Shown piece after piece: positions 20,455 to 29,162 of a stretch of DNA of 32,151 nucleotides. The stretch is from Beijerinckiaceae bacterium (GTDB lineage Bacteria > Pseudomonadota > Alphaproteobacteria > Rhizobiales > Beijerinckiaceae), in NCBI GenBank assembly GCA_006514895.1, contig VDMG01000105.1:1-32151 (forward strand). The letters run 5' to 3'. The notes below the pieces were generated by a model, which was not told where the DNA came from, ran no database searches, and saw nothing but the letters and a program-made list of their open reading frames with translations. Position numbers and translations under genes: made by a program. Positions within the stretch are counted from its first letter, which is position 1. Each line of letters opens with the position of its first letter.

Positions 20455-21069
20455 TCAGCCCGAGGGCTCTTTCGCCGACTGGCCAGACTTAAGGACGCTG
20501 TCCGGCTTCGCCGGCTTTGGCTCTTTGTTTTCCCCGGCGCCGCCGCTTGGCATAAACATGCTCCTGACCCGGCCCGTCACCGCCGCCTGACTGGTCGTCA
20601 AATCATAGATCAATTTGTCGCCCTTGGTTACATTCGGCCCCTGGGTTAATGTCACATTGCCGATGAGATAGACCTTGTTTTCCGATTTTTCGTAGATACC
20701 ACTGTCGCCGGTTCCAATCTGGTCCTTGGAAACGATCGTCACCGGCCCCGCCGCTTCCATGCGGCGAACTTGGCTCGACGACGATGGGACTCCGGCCCCC
20801 GCCGCGGGGTCCTTCGGCGTCAGGTAAATAACGAGCGTGCCCGCCTGCAGCTTGCTCTCCCCTTGCGTCGCAACGACGTTGCCGGTGTAGACAAGTTTTT
20901 GCTCCTTATCGAAATAATCCAGTTTTGCGGCCTCGATATTGACCGGATCCTTGGAATTGCCGCCCGGCAGGATGGCGCCGGAACGCGGCTTTTCCGCATG
21001 CGCCGGAAAGACCGCCGAACAAGACATAAGACAAGCGAGAATGATCGGACGGAAATGCCCGGCAATCAC
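20455..21069 (-). CDS. lptA: LptA/OstA-like periplasmic LPS transport protein
   Basis: PVNIEAAKLDYFDKEQKLVYTGNVVATQGESKLQAGTLVIYL; 4-bp overlap with lptC; precedes lptB. Confidence 0.92.
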   Translation of the reverse strand: MIAGHFRPIILACLMSCSAVFPAHAEKPRSGAILPGGNSKDPVNIEAAKLDYFDKEQKLVYTGNVVATQGESKLQAGTLVIYLTPKDPAAGAGVPSSSSQVRRMEAAGPVTIVSKDQIGTGDSGIYEKSENKVYLIGNVTLTQGPNVTKGDKLIYDLTTSQAAVTGRVRSMFMPSGGAGENKEPKPAKPDSVLKSGQSAKEPSG

Positions 21070-21971
21070 CTTCCGCTCTCCGTCAAGGCGCCGGCCGCTT
21101 CGGGTTCCCCCGCCCCGGCGTCAATCAACGAAGTGACCTCGCCGCCAAATGAAACTTTGTGGCCATTGTCGCTGACATCCAACTGCTTGGCCGCGATGGT
21201 CCCACCGTCGAGAAGGACCTTGACCGGTCCCTCGGAGACGAGGCCGCCGGTCTTGAAATCGATCCGCGCGGTATTCAACCGAATGTCATAACCCGTGCTA
21301 TTTTTGATTCGAATATCGCCTTCCAATGTCATTTTGTCGTGCAAGCTGTCGTAGATGCCCCGCGCGGCGCTCACCCATGTCGTCGAGGCATCCGCCGTCC
21401 CGATCTTGGAATCGATGCCGTGGAGTTCGATAATGTTCGGCTCCGTGATGTCCTGAATTCCGAAACGCGCGTTGATCTCATAGGGGTGGCCATCTTTCTG
21501 AACGCCGGAGATTTTCGGAGAATCCACGGTGATTTTCGTGCCCTCGACCCCAACGCGGCCTATGGAAATGTCGGCCGGCAGGCGCCTTAAAGGGTTCAGC
21601 AGGACGGCGGCGGATATGAGCGCGATCGCGATAAGCGAACCGGCGATCGCGGCGCGGCGAAGCACCCGCACCCGCGCCGAATGACGGTCTGCCGCCTTGA
21701 AGCCGCCGCGGGAAGCCGCCGGCGTCACGTCGAAACCAACCGTGCCAAGGTCCTGCATGCCGGCCCAACGCGGGCCATCGTCCGTCACGGCAAGGCCCGC
21801 CGCTTCGAAATCCAATTCGTCCTTTTTCAGGCTGATGCCGATGTCAGCACCGCTTAGGGCGCGTGCCGGCGCACTGGCGCCGTCTGGCGGTAGCCTCATT
21901 CGCAGGGCTTCGTTCCCAGACAAAAGTGTCAAGCTCCTGCTTACCCGAAATTCCAAATCACGATCGAACAT
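21066..21971 (-). CDS. lptC: LptC-like LPS export protein
   Basis: Single TM (AAIAGSLIAIALISAAVLL), YEINARFGIQDITEPNIIELHGIDSKI; position upstream of lptA. Confidence 0.88.
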   Translation of the reverse strand: MFDRDLEFRVSRSLTLLSGNEALRMRLPPDGASAPARALSGADIGISLKKDELDFEAAGLAVTDDGPRWAGMQDLGTVGFDVTPAASRGGFKAADRHSARVRVLRRAAIAGSLIAIALISAAVLLNPLRRLPADISIGRVGVEGTKITVDSPKISGVQKDGHPYEINARFGIQDITEPNIIELHGIDSKIGTADASTTWVSAARGIYDSLHDKMTLEGDIRIKNSTGYDIRLNTARIDFKTGGLVSEGPVKVLLDGGTIAAKQLDVSDNGHKVSFGGEVTSLIDAGAGEPEAAGALTESGR

Positions 21972-22139
21972 GAACGCGCTCTTAGGAATCCTGCAAAAGT
22001 CTTAATAATCTGGCTTGCCGACCTTAACCTGGCCTACGTGCGGCCAGGTAAGTTCAACCTCTACGGGCGCGAGGACGCACCGCGTTTCCTTAGACAGCAA
22101 GCAAGGCGAAGTCATGGCGGGCATAAGCTAGGTCTTAGC

Positions 22140-22754
22140 CTATTCGTGCGAGAATATGTCCACATCCGCCCATCCCATGAGGTCAAGACGCGCCCGCGCC
22201 GGCAAGAAATCGAAACAGGCCAGGGCGATCTCGAAGCGGTTCTCGCGCTTGAGCATCGCATCGAGGCGGATGCGCAAGGCGTGCAAATAAAGGACGTCGG
22301 AAGCCGCATAGGAAAGCTGTGCCTCCGAGAGCGTCTCGCCGCCCCAATCGGAGGACTGCTGCTGTTTCGATAATTCGATCCCCAGAAGTTCGCGCGCCAG
22401 ATCCTTCAAGCCATGCCTATCGGTATAGGTCCGGGCGAGCTTGGAAGCGATCTTGGTACAATAGATAGGGCACGCCATGACGCCGAAGGTCTTGAACAGA
22501 ACCGCGGCATCGAAACGGGCGAAATGGAACAGTTTGGTGACGTTTGGGTCGGCCAGAAGCCACTCGATGTTTTTCGCCTGCGTCTGGCCGGGCGCGATTT
22601 GAACGACATCGGCGGATCCATCGCCGCGCGACAGTTGGACCACGCAAAGCCGGTCGCGATGCGGAACGAGCCCTAAGGTTTCGGTGTCGATCGCCACACA
22701 ATCGCCGAAATCGGCATCGTCCGGCAGGTCGCCTTTGTGGAAGCGGATGCTCAT
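22140..22754 (-). CDS. rnd: Ribonuclease D-like 3'-5' exonuclease
   Basis: DCVAIDTETLGL...RLCVVQLS, KLFHFARFDAAVL, LSYAASDVLYLHALR (DEDDy exonuclease motifs). Confidence 0.93.
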   Translation of the reverse strand: MSIRFHKGDLPDDADFGDCVAIDTETLGLVPHRDRLCVVQLSRGDGSADVVQIAPGQTQAKNIEWLLADPNVTKLFHFARFDAAVLFKTFGVMACPIYCTKIASKLARTYTDRHGLKDLARELLGIELSKQQQSSDWGGETLSEAQLSYAASDVLYLHALRIRLDAMLKRENRFEIALACFDFLPARARLDLMGWADVDIFSHE

Positions 22755-22907
22755 CGGGCGCGCCTATCACCGCTCGGCAAACTTAGCAAGCATGGTCACG
22801 CCATTGGAAGAGTGGTTCAAACCGCGCGGAAGCGAATTACCGGCTTGCCCGGCGATGGAACTTACCGGGGGGCTGGTGGTTTGGGAGGCCTTGGACAAGA
22901 AGGAGAA

Positions 22908-23204
22908 ATGATGAAGATGCAGAAGAGATTCGGAATAGCTATTGTCACGGCTTTGCTCACTTCTCCATTCGCCGCCCAGGGTCAGCGTATTCCCGGCGGT
23001 GCGGAACGCGGCGCCGCCGAAGGTGGCCGGCGGACCGGTAGGCGGTGCGGTTCGGGGGTGGTTGGCGGCGTCGCAGGAGGAATCAGCGGTTTGCTTGGCG
23101 TCGATGAAGCTGCCCGCTTTCACTATGTGATGCGTGAACATCGCTCTTTCTATCGATATAGCGAAGCCGCAGGTGGGAATAATCCTGCCGCCCGAGGGTT
23201 TTAG
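22908..23204 (+). CDS. Small secreted Gly-rich protein, paralogue of 23420..23722
   Basis: AAGGAG just upstream of ATG 22908; MMKMQKRFGIAIVTALLTSPFAAQGQRIPGGAERGAAEG... matches the downstream protein's GIFGGMERGAAEG block. Confidence 0.55.
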   Translation: MMKMQKRFGIAIVTALLTSPFAAQGQRIPGGAERGAAEGGRRTGRRCGSGVVGGVAGGISGLLGVDEAARFHYVMREHRSFYRYSEAAGGNNPAARGF

Positions 23205-23419
23205 GTATTACCCGGCATAGTTTCGGGCTAGCGCTGTGATCATGAACGATCACGCAGTTTTGGTTGATCCGCGTACGCGCCAGATTCCAAGTAATCGATT
23301 GAGGCGTTACACCCGCAAGGGCGTTTGCCGTCTACCGCAACCGCCCCGCTTTCGCCGCAGCACCAATGTGAGCGCGAGCTACACCGCAGTTGTCTAGACG
23401 CCCTAATTTGGAGGTAAAG

Positions 23420-23722
23420 ATGCTAAAAGTGCTAAAAGTTGTTGGAGTTGCGGCTCTGCTCGCCGCGCCTGTCGCGGTTCATGCGCAAGGCATTTTTGGA
23501 GGCATGGAGCGCGGCGCCGCGGAAGGCACTGCCGCCGCTGGCCCAGTTGGTGGTGTTGTCGGCGGCGCTGTGGGTGGCGCGGTCGGCGGCGCTGTGGGTG
23601 GCGCGGTCGGCGGCGTGAATGGCGCGCTCGGCATCCGTCCGCGTTACGAGTACCGTTCCGCCTATTACCATCACCGGCATCGCTACTATCACCATCACTA
23701 TCATCACTACCATCACTATTGA
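23420..23722 (+). CDS. Small secreted Gly/Val/Ala-repeat protein with His/Tyr-rich C-terminus
   Basis: GGAGGT RBS before ATG 23420; MLKVLKVVGVAALLAAPVAVHAQG signal peptide; (GGAV)n repeat; C-term YYHHRHRYYHHHYHHYHHY. Confidence 0.75.
   Translation: MLKVLKVVGVAALLAAPVAVHAQGIFGGMERGAAEGTAAAGPVGGVVGGAVGGAVGGAVGGAVGGVNGALGIRPRYEYRSAYYHHRHRYYHHHYHHYHHY
23561..23608 (+). repeat. Exact 24-bp tandem duplication inside the Gly-rich ORF
   Basis: GGCGGCGCTGTGGGTGGCGCGGTC occurs twice back to back, encoding GGAVGGAV twice. Confidence 0.95.
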
Positions 23723-23863
23723 CGGGCGAGAATCCCGCCTTTAGAGCGCTCCCAATCGGGCCCAATTACCGTGATCGAAAAGGCGGCGCCGCAATAACGC
23801 GGCGCTGTCGAGGGTGGGTGGGACAGCGACATCATTTGCATTGGGGACAGGCGCAAAAATCCC

Positions 23864-24697
23864 TCAGTCGCCCATTCGTAAATCGATCATTACCGGGACA
23901 TGATCGGAAGGCTTCTCCCAGCCACGGCTCTCGCGCAAAATCCGCGTGCGATCGAGGCGCGGCCTGAGACTTTCACTGACCCAAACATGGTCGAGCCGCC
24001 GCCCCCTGTCCGACTTTTCCCAATCCCGCGCGCGATAACTCCACCAGCTATAGAGTCTCTCCTCGGGCGCCACGAAATGGCGCATAGCATCGACCCATGG
24101 TCCCGCTTCGCGCACCAGATTGAGCTTTTCGACTTCGACCGGCGTATGACTGACGACCCGCAACAAGGCTTTATGGTTCCACACGTCGGTTTCGAGCGGC
24201 GCGATATTGAGGTCGCCGACCATGATCGCGTCGGTCTCCGCGATTCTGTCTGAACGCACCCAGAGCGCCATTTCGTCGAGAAAAGCGAGCTTATGGGCGA
24301 ATTTCGGATTGACGGCTGGGTCGGGCTCGTCGCCGCCGGCTGGCACGTAGAAATTGTGCACGACGATCCCGCGTCCTCGTGCGCCGCCGGGGGCCAACGC
24401 CACGGCGATATGCCGGGCATCCCCTTTTTCGCAAAATGAACGCCGATCAATAATCTGCAAGGGGATTTTCGAGGCGATCGCCACCCCATGATAGCCTTTT
24501 TGGCCATTGATCGCGACATGCGGATAGCCGAGCTTATGGAAAGCGGCCAATGGAAATTCGCTGTCCCTGCACTTTGTCTCCTGGAGGCAGAGAACGTCCG
24601 GAGCCTCTTCGCTCAAGAAGCGGGCCACGAGATCGATCCGCAGACGGACCGAATTGATGTTCCAGGTGGCGAGGGTGAGACGCACGCATGACTCCAT
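23864..24697 (-). CDS. xthA: Exodeoxyribonuclease III
   Basis: RLTLATWNINSVRLRIDLVARFLSEEAPDVLCLQETKC, MVGDLNIAP, RRLDHVWVSESL, SDHVPV. Confidence 0.96.
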   Translation of the reverse strand: MESCVRLTLATWNINSVRLRIDLVARFLSEEAPDVLCLQETKCRDSEFPLAAFHKLGYPHVAINGQKGYHGVAIASKIPLQIIDRRSFCEKGDARHIAVALAPGGARGRGIVVHNFYVPAGGDEPDPAVNPKFAHKLAFLDEMALWVRSDRIAETDAIMVGDLNIAPLETDVWNHKALLRVVSHTPVEVEKLNLVREAGPWVDAMRHFVAPEERLYSWWSYRARDWEKSDRGRRLDHVWVSESLRPRLDRTRILRESRGWEKPSDHVPVMIDLRMGD

Positions 24698-24797
24698 GAC
24701 GAACCATGTTCGATTGATCACGCAAAAAACCCTGCCGCAAGCGAGGCCGGCGCGAAGCCCACAATTTTTTGGAAAAAAGTTTGAGTCGCCGGACTGA

Positions 24798-24866
24798 TAG
24801 AGCATTTTCAAGCGAAGCGGATACCGGTTCGCTTCAAGAAAATGCGATAAAGCAAAGATCTCGAGC
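24798..24866 (+). repeat. Palindromic intergenic repeat, family 2, copy F
   Basis: TAGAGCATTTTCAAGCGAAGCGGATACCGGTTCGCTTCAAGAAAATGCGATAAAGCAAAGATCTCGAGC. Confidence 0.85.
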
Positions 24867-24933
24867 TGCTTTTTGATTCAGCGGACTGAGAAAGCAAGGC
24901 CGCCGTCTCAACTTCAACTAAGAGCGGTTGGCC

Positions 24934-24973
24934 AAACAAAAAAAGGGCGCCTGGCCTAAGACCAGACGCCCTT
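24934..24973 (-). terminator. Rho-independent terminator downstream of lolA
   Basis: Minus strand reads AAGGGCGTCTGGTCTTAGGCCAGGCGCCCTTTTTTTGTTT: strong GC stem plus T-tract. Confidence 0.78.
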
Positions 24974-25231
24974 AGGAGCGAGACATTACCGGGAGGGGTC
25001 CGGTAAACTTGATCCAGGCGGAACGGGGGGGTACGCCCGATGATCTTCGTCGCTCACATGCGCTTCAAGATAAACCGAGGGCGCGCTCTTTCAAGCCGCC
25101 ATGTCGCCGCAACTTGCCCGGAAAATTGGCGCCGTTTGCTCATTCCGCCTGCTCAAAACTTTCTATCCCATTGAAAAACATCGATTTAAAGAACAAGCCC
25201 GGTGTGGACCGCGACCCGCGCGGCGGCTCTC

Positions 25232-25939
25232 TCAATTATTTGTGTTCAAAAGCCTTTCCTGGGTGATCTGGAACAGATTTGGGTCCGGCTTTTTGGACAA
25301 ATCGATATTGAAAAGCGAGACAAGCGTCTCATAGCCTTGCGGATCGGTGACCTGCCACTGTTTGAGGGTGAATTTCACCGGGTCGAAAACCAGCTTGATT
25401 TGGGAGGTTCCGCCGAAGGTCGCCTTGTCTTCGACGAGAATCGTGACCGCGCTTGGCTCGCTTTTCACGTCGATGATCTTGACGTCGCTGGCAAGATCGA
25501 CCTGATCCTTGAGCAGAAATTTTAGCGGCGTTTGGCTGATAAAATAAATATCCTTGGTCGCGGTCTTGCGGTCATGCACGGCGACCGAAAGACCGTCGGC
25601 GACGATCTCGAGCGTCGCGGGCGCCGCATATTCAAAGCGCAATTTCCCTGGCCTTTGGACGAAGATCTTGCCTTCGGAGCGTTTGCCGTCGGGGCCAATC
25701 TGAACGAAATCGCCAGTCATATTGGTGGCGGCATTAAAATAGGCATTGGCCTTTTGGATAGCGGTCAGAGGGTCCATCGGAACGAAGGGAGGCGCCGGCT
25801 TGGCTGGCGTTGCTGTGGTTTTGGCCTGTGCCACCGCGGGCTTGGCCGGTTTGGTATTGGCGGACGAGGGGTCCGCCTGAAGTGGCGCCGCTCCCGCGAG
25901 AGCAAGAGAGAAGGCGATGGTGAGTGCCGTTCGCTTCAT
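25232..25939 (-). CDS. lolA: LolA-like outer-membrane lipoprotein carrier
   Basis: Signal peptide, ANAYFNAATNMTGDFVQIGPDGKRSEGKIFVQRPGKLRFEYAAP, IQLKQWQVTDPQG-like motif (FTLKQWQVTDPQGYETLVSLFNI). Confidence 0.93.
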   Translation of the reverse strand: MKRTALTIAFSLALAGAAPLQADPSSANTKPAKPAVAQAKTTATPAKPAPPFVPMDPLTAIQKANAYFNAATNMTGDFVQIGPDGKRSEGKIFVQRPGKLRFEYAAPATLEIVADGLSVAVHDRKTATKDIYFISQTPLKFLLKDQVDLASDVKIIDVKSEPSAVTILVEDKATFGGTSQIKLVFDPVKFTLKQWQVTDPQGYETLVSLFNIDLSKKPDPNLFQITQERLLNTNN

Positions 25940-25973
25940 AAAGCCCGCCTTGATCCGTGAGAATCTGCGCGAT

Positions 25974-26079
25974 TAGACCATGAACACTTCAAGTTTTATC
26001 GCTCATGGTTTCTATCGGTTTGTTTTCTCGCACGACCTTATCCTAAAAGTCTGCAACTTTTTGGCGATCATGCCCTAAA
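25974..26079 (+). repeat. Dispersed MITE-like intergenic repeat, family 1, copy D
   Basis: TAGACCATGAACACTTCAAGTTTTATCGCTCATGGTTTCTATCGGTTTGTTTTCTCGCACGACCTTATCCTAAAAGTCTGCAACTTTTTGGCGATCATGCCCTAAA. Confidence 0.85.
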
Positions 26080-26357
26080 ACACAAAGATTTGGCACCATG
26101 CCGCGACTGCGGTTTTAAGGTTGCGCACATTCCCTTACCCCACTCTTGCGGGCTGGCTCAAGGCCGCCAGGAGCGCATTTTCCTGCGAAGCGGCCGCGGC
26201 ATTTGCCTTTTGGCAAATCGCCGGCGACCCAATGCCGGCCGGCAAGACGCACGTAGCGAATTGATTTAAGGCGATAATTGGCTCTGTAAGCGTCAAGCCG
26301 CCGCACGAATAAGAAGGCTGCCTAAACCGGCTGCCCGGTTTCAATGACAGCCAGTAA

Positions 26358-27341
26358 CTACCGCTTTAAACACGCGATCAATTCATGCACGCCGAAAAGA
26401 TTTCCGGCATCCCGCCAAACGCGGCCCGGCAGCCACCCCGCCGAGCGGGCAAGATCTTGAAATTGGCTAATCGTATATTTGTAAGAGTTCTCGGTGTGGA
26501 TGGTCTCGCCGGCGAGGAACCGGAACCAGCGGCCCCGGACGCTTGCCGCTTGGTCCTTGATACTGACAAGGTGCATTTCGATTCGGCCTTCGCGGGGGTC
26601 GTAGATTGCTTCGTGACGGAAGCAATCGAGAGCGAAGAAGCCGTCGAGCTCGCGGTTGATCCGCGCCAAGAGATTGAGGTTGAAGGCGGCGGTCACACCA
26701 TCCTGGTCATTGTAAGCGCGCACAAGCGCCCGGGCATCCTTTTTTAAGTCCACGCCGATAATGAGCCGGCCCTCCGGCGATAGCATGTCACGCATCGCGC
26801 CGAGCAACCGGCGAGCGGCGGCCGGAGAAAAATTGCCGATCGTGGAGCCAGGAAAAAACCCCAGCTTGTGCGCCTTGATGAGATCGTCCGGAAAGGCGAG
26901 CGTCCGCGAGAAATCACCGACGACCGGGCGCACACTGAGCGCCGGAAAGCGCTCCAAAAGGCGCCGCTTGGCGTCGTCAAGAGCGCTCGCGGACACGTCG
27001 ACGGGAACATAGGCCGCGAGATCGCGCACATGTTTCAGCAAAATCTCTGTCTTGCGGCTTGAGCCCGAACCGAATTCAACAAGAACCGCCCTTTCAGGCA
27101 CGCTCTCGGCCATCTCTGCTGCATGCGCTTCGAGGATCGCGATCTCGGTCCTCGTTGGATAATATTCCGGCAGCTTGGTAATTTCCTCGAACAAAGCGCT
27201 GCCGCGCGCATCATAGAAAAAACGGCAGGGCAGGCTCTTGCGCGTCCTCGACAAACCCTCGATCACGCTCGCGGCGAAGTCGTGGCCCGGGCCTATAACG
27301 GCATCGGGCAGGCGGAGGGCTTTGCTGCTCATCCACATCAT
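26358..27341 (-). CDS. egtD: L-histidine N(alpha)-methyltransferase
   Basis: CRFFYDARGSALFEEITKLPEYYPTRTEIAILEAHAAEMAE, LVEFGSGSSRKTEILL, FFPGSTIGNFSPAAARRLL. Start Met 27341 overlaps the egtB stop (ATGA). Confidence 0.95.
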   Translation of the reverse strand: MMWMSSKALRLPDAVIGPGHDFAASVIEGLSRTRKSLPCRFFYDARGSALFEEITKLPEYYPTRTEIAILEAHAAEMAESVPERAVLVEFGSGSSRKTEILLKHVRDLAAYVPVDVSASALDDAKRRLLERFPALSVRPVVGDFSRTLAFPDDLIKAHKLGFFPGSTIGNFSPAAARRLLGAMRDMLSPEGRLIIGVDLKKDARALVRAYNDQDGVTAAFNLNLLARINRELDGFFALDCFRHEAIYDPREGRIEMHLVSIKDQAASVRGRWFRFLAGETIHTENSYKYTISQFQDLARSAGWLPGRVWRDAGNLFGVHELIACLKR

Positions 27342-28639
27342 GCGATCTCCGAGGCAAGGCGCAGCCCCATGAACTGCCAGCGCTGGTGGGGATAGAAAAA
27401 ATTGCGATAGGTTGCGCGCGCGTGGCCTTCCGGCGTCGCGCAAGAGCCGCCGCGCAGGACATGCTGGCCGACCATGAACTTGCCATTGTATTCGCCGAGC
27501 GCCCCTAAGGGCGCGCGGTAGCCGGGGTAAGGCAGATAGGCGTTTCCCGTCCATTCCCAGACGTCGCCGAACATTTGGACAGGCCGCCCGTCCGGGCGCG
27601 CAATGGCTGGCAGCGGCCGCAGGGCGCCCGAGGCGAGCGTGTTGCCCGTCGCGGGCAAGCCCTGCGCGGCGAGCTCCCACTCAAATTCGGTCGGAAGCCG
27701 GTGGCCCGCCCAGCGCGCAAAAGCATCCGCTTCGTAATAGCTCACATGCACGACGGGAGCCGCGCGGTCGAGGGGCCGCAATCCCTCGAGCGACATCGCG
27801 AGCCATTGCCCGTCGCGCTCCTCCCAATAGAGCGGCGCCCGCCAGCCTTCGCGATTGACGATCGCCCAGCCGTCGGCAAGCCAAAGGGAGGCCGTTCGAT
27901 AGCCGCCGTCCGCGATGAAGGCGAGCCATTCGGCATTGGTGACGAGGCGGCCGGCGAGACAGAACGGATGGATCAGCTCGCCATGGCTGGGAGTCTCATT
28001 GTCCCACGCGAAGCCCTCTTCAGCGTGCCCGATCTCATGAATGCCGCCGGAAAAATTGATCCAGCTAAGCGGCTCCGGTTCGGCTTGCTCCGCGCGCGGG
28101 CGCGGCGCCTGATAAGCGGGCCGCAGCGGATTTGCGGCGAAGAGCGCGAGAATGTCGGTAAGCATCAACTCCTGATGCTGCTGCTCATGATTGATGCCAA
28201 TTTCAATGACCCGCGCGAGCTCCGATCGGGTTTCGAGTCCGTGTGCGCAAAGTTTTTCGAGCCCGGCGTCGACATGGGCGCGGTAGGCGAAGATGCGCTC
28301 GCAGGACGGCCGCGAAAGAAGCCCGCGCTGAGCCCTGGGCTGGCGGGGCCCGTGTGATTCATAATAGGAGTTGAAGCAAAAGTTGAAGGCCGGATCGAAC
28401 GTCTCATAGCCATTAAGGTGCAGCGACAGAACGAAGGTCTCGAAGAACCAGCTTGTGTGCGCGAGATGCCATTTCGTTGGACTGGCGTCGTCCATGGCCT
28501 GGACGGTCATGTCTTCGGGACTGAGCGGCTTTGCGAGGTCGAGCGACAGACGCCGGGTTTCAAAAAGCCGGGCGCCGAGCGAGGAAGAGCCAATCGGCGC
28601 GGCCGGGGCAGCCGCAGACATCAGGGACGATCGCGCCAT
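27338..28639 (-). CDS. egtB: Ergothioneine biosynthesis protein EgtB (iron-dependent sulfoxide synthase)
   Basis: DinB-like N-term (SPTKWHLAHTSWFFETFVL, INHEQQHQELMLTDIL) plus FGE-sulfatase-like C-term (HRLPTEFEWELAAQG, FGDVWEWTGNAYLPYPGY). Confidence 0.95.
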   Translation of the reverse strand: MARSSLMSAAAPAAPIGSSSLGARLFETRRLSLDLAKPLSPEDMTVQAMDDASPTKWHLAHTSWFFETFVLSLHLNGYETFDPAFNFCFNSYYESHGPRQPRAQRGLLSRPSCERIFAYRAHVDAGLEKLCAHGLETRSELARVIEIGINHEQQHQELMLTDILALFAANPLRPAYQAPRPRAEQAEPEPLSWINFSGGIHEIGHAEEGFAWDNETPSHGELIHPFCLAGRLVTNAEWLAFIADGGYRTASLWLADGWAIVNREGWRAPLYWEERDGQWLAMSLEGLRPLDRAAPVVHVSYYEADAFARWAGHRLPTEFEWELAAQGLPATGNTLASGALRPLPAIARPDGRPVQMFGDVWEWTGNAYLPYPGYRAPLGALGEYNGKFMVGQHVLRGGSCATPEGHARATYRNFFYPHQRWQFMGLRLASEIA

Positions 28640-28848
28640 CTTTTCCTCCCAGCCAAAAGCCTCCTTGGGGCGGCCTTTTGAAAATATTAAACTTCAGCGT
28701 GACCGGTGATAGCGTTTGGCTTTGGGCTATGGGCGGCTGGCGCCAGTCGAATGGTTGCGCTCTTAACGCGGGGAAAGGCATTTGGGTTCGGCACCGCTTT
28801 AGTTAACATTTCGCGATAAATATGGCGGGATGTCCGAAACACGCGGCC

Positions 28849-28890
28849 AATCGGACAAAAACGTTTCACGTGAAACATTTTTGTCCGGTT
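28849..28890. promoter_or_regulatory. Extended palindrome containing a parS-like (ParB-binding) site
   Basis: AATCGGACAAAAACGTTTCACGTGAAACATTTTTGTCCGGTT; the 14-bp core GTTTCACGTGAAAC (28863-28876) equals the core of the canonical bacterial parS TGTTTCACGTGAAACA. Confidence 0.75.
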
Positions 28891-29162
28891 CGGGGACTGA
28901 ACCTTACAAGGCCTCGTACAGATCGGTGACTTTACGTGAGTGGAATGGTACTTTGTGCGGCTGTGCATTTGAGCAATGCGGAGTCGTCGCGGCTCAAGCG
29001 AATGATTAGAGATGATGCCACGAACGGACCCGACCAACAGGACGAATTTCGATCGTTTTCAAAGAGTCTCCGAGTTGCTTCAAGCTAATCCTGCTGCATG
29101 ACGACGCCATTCCGCCTCCTGATTTAGAGCAGATAAAGTTTCACGCTCGTGGCGGTTGGTGC

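Noticed and set aside
26201-26218. Perfect hairpin ATTTGCC-TTTT-GGCAAAT upstream of lolA and downstream of egtD
   Set aside because: Short 7-bp stem with no T-tract; likely by chance, though it could be tested as part of an egtD 3' end.
26115-26344. Small minus-strand ORFs between lolA and egtD
   Set aside because: No RBS or homology recognised; composition not convincing.
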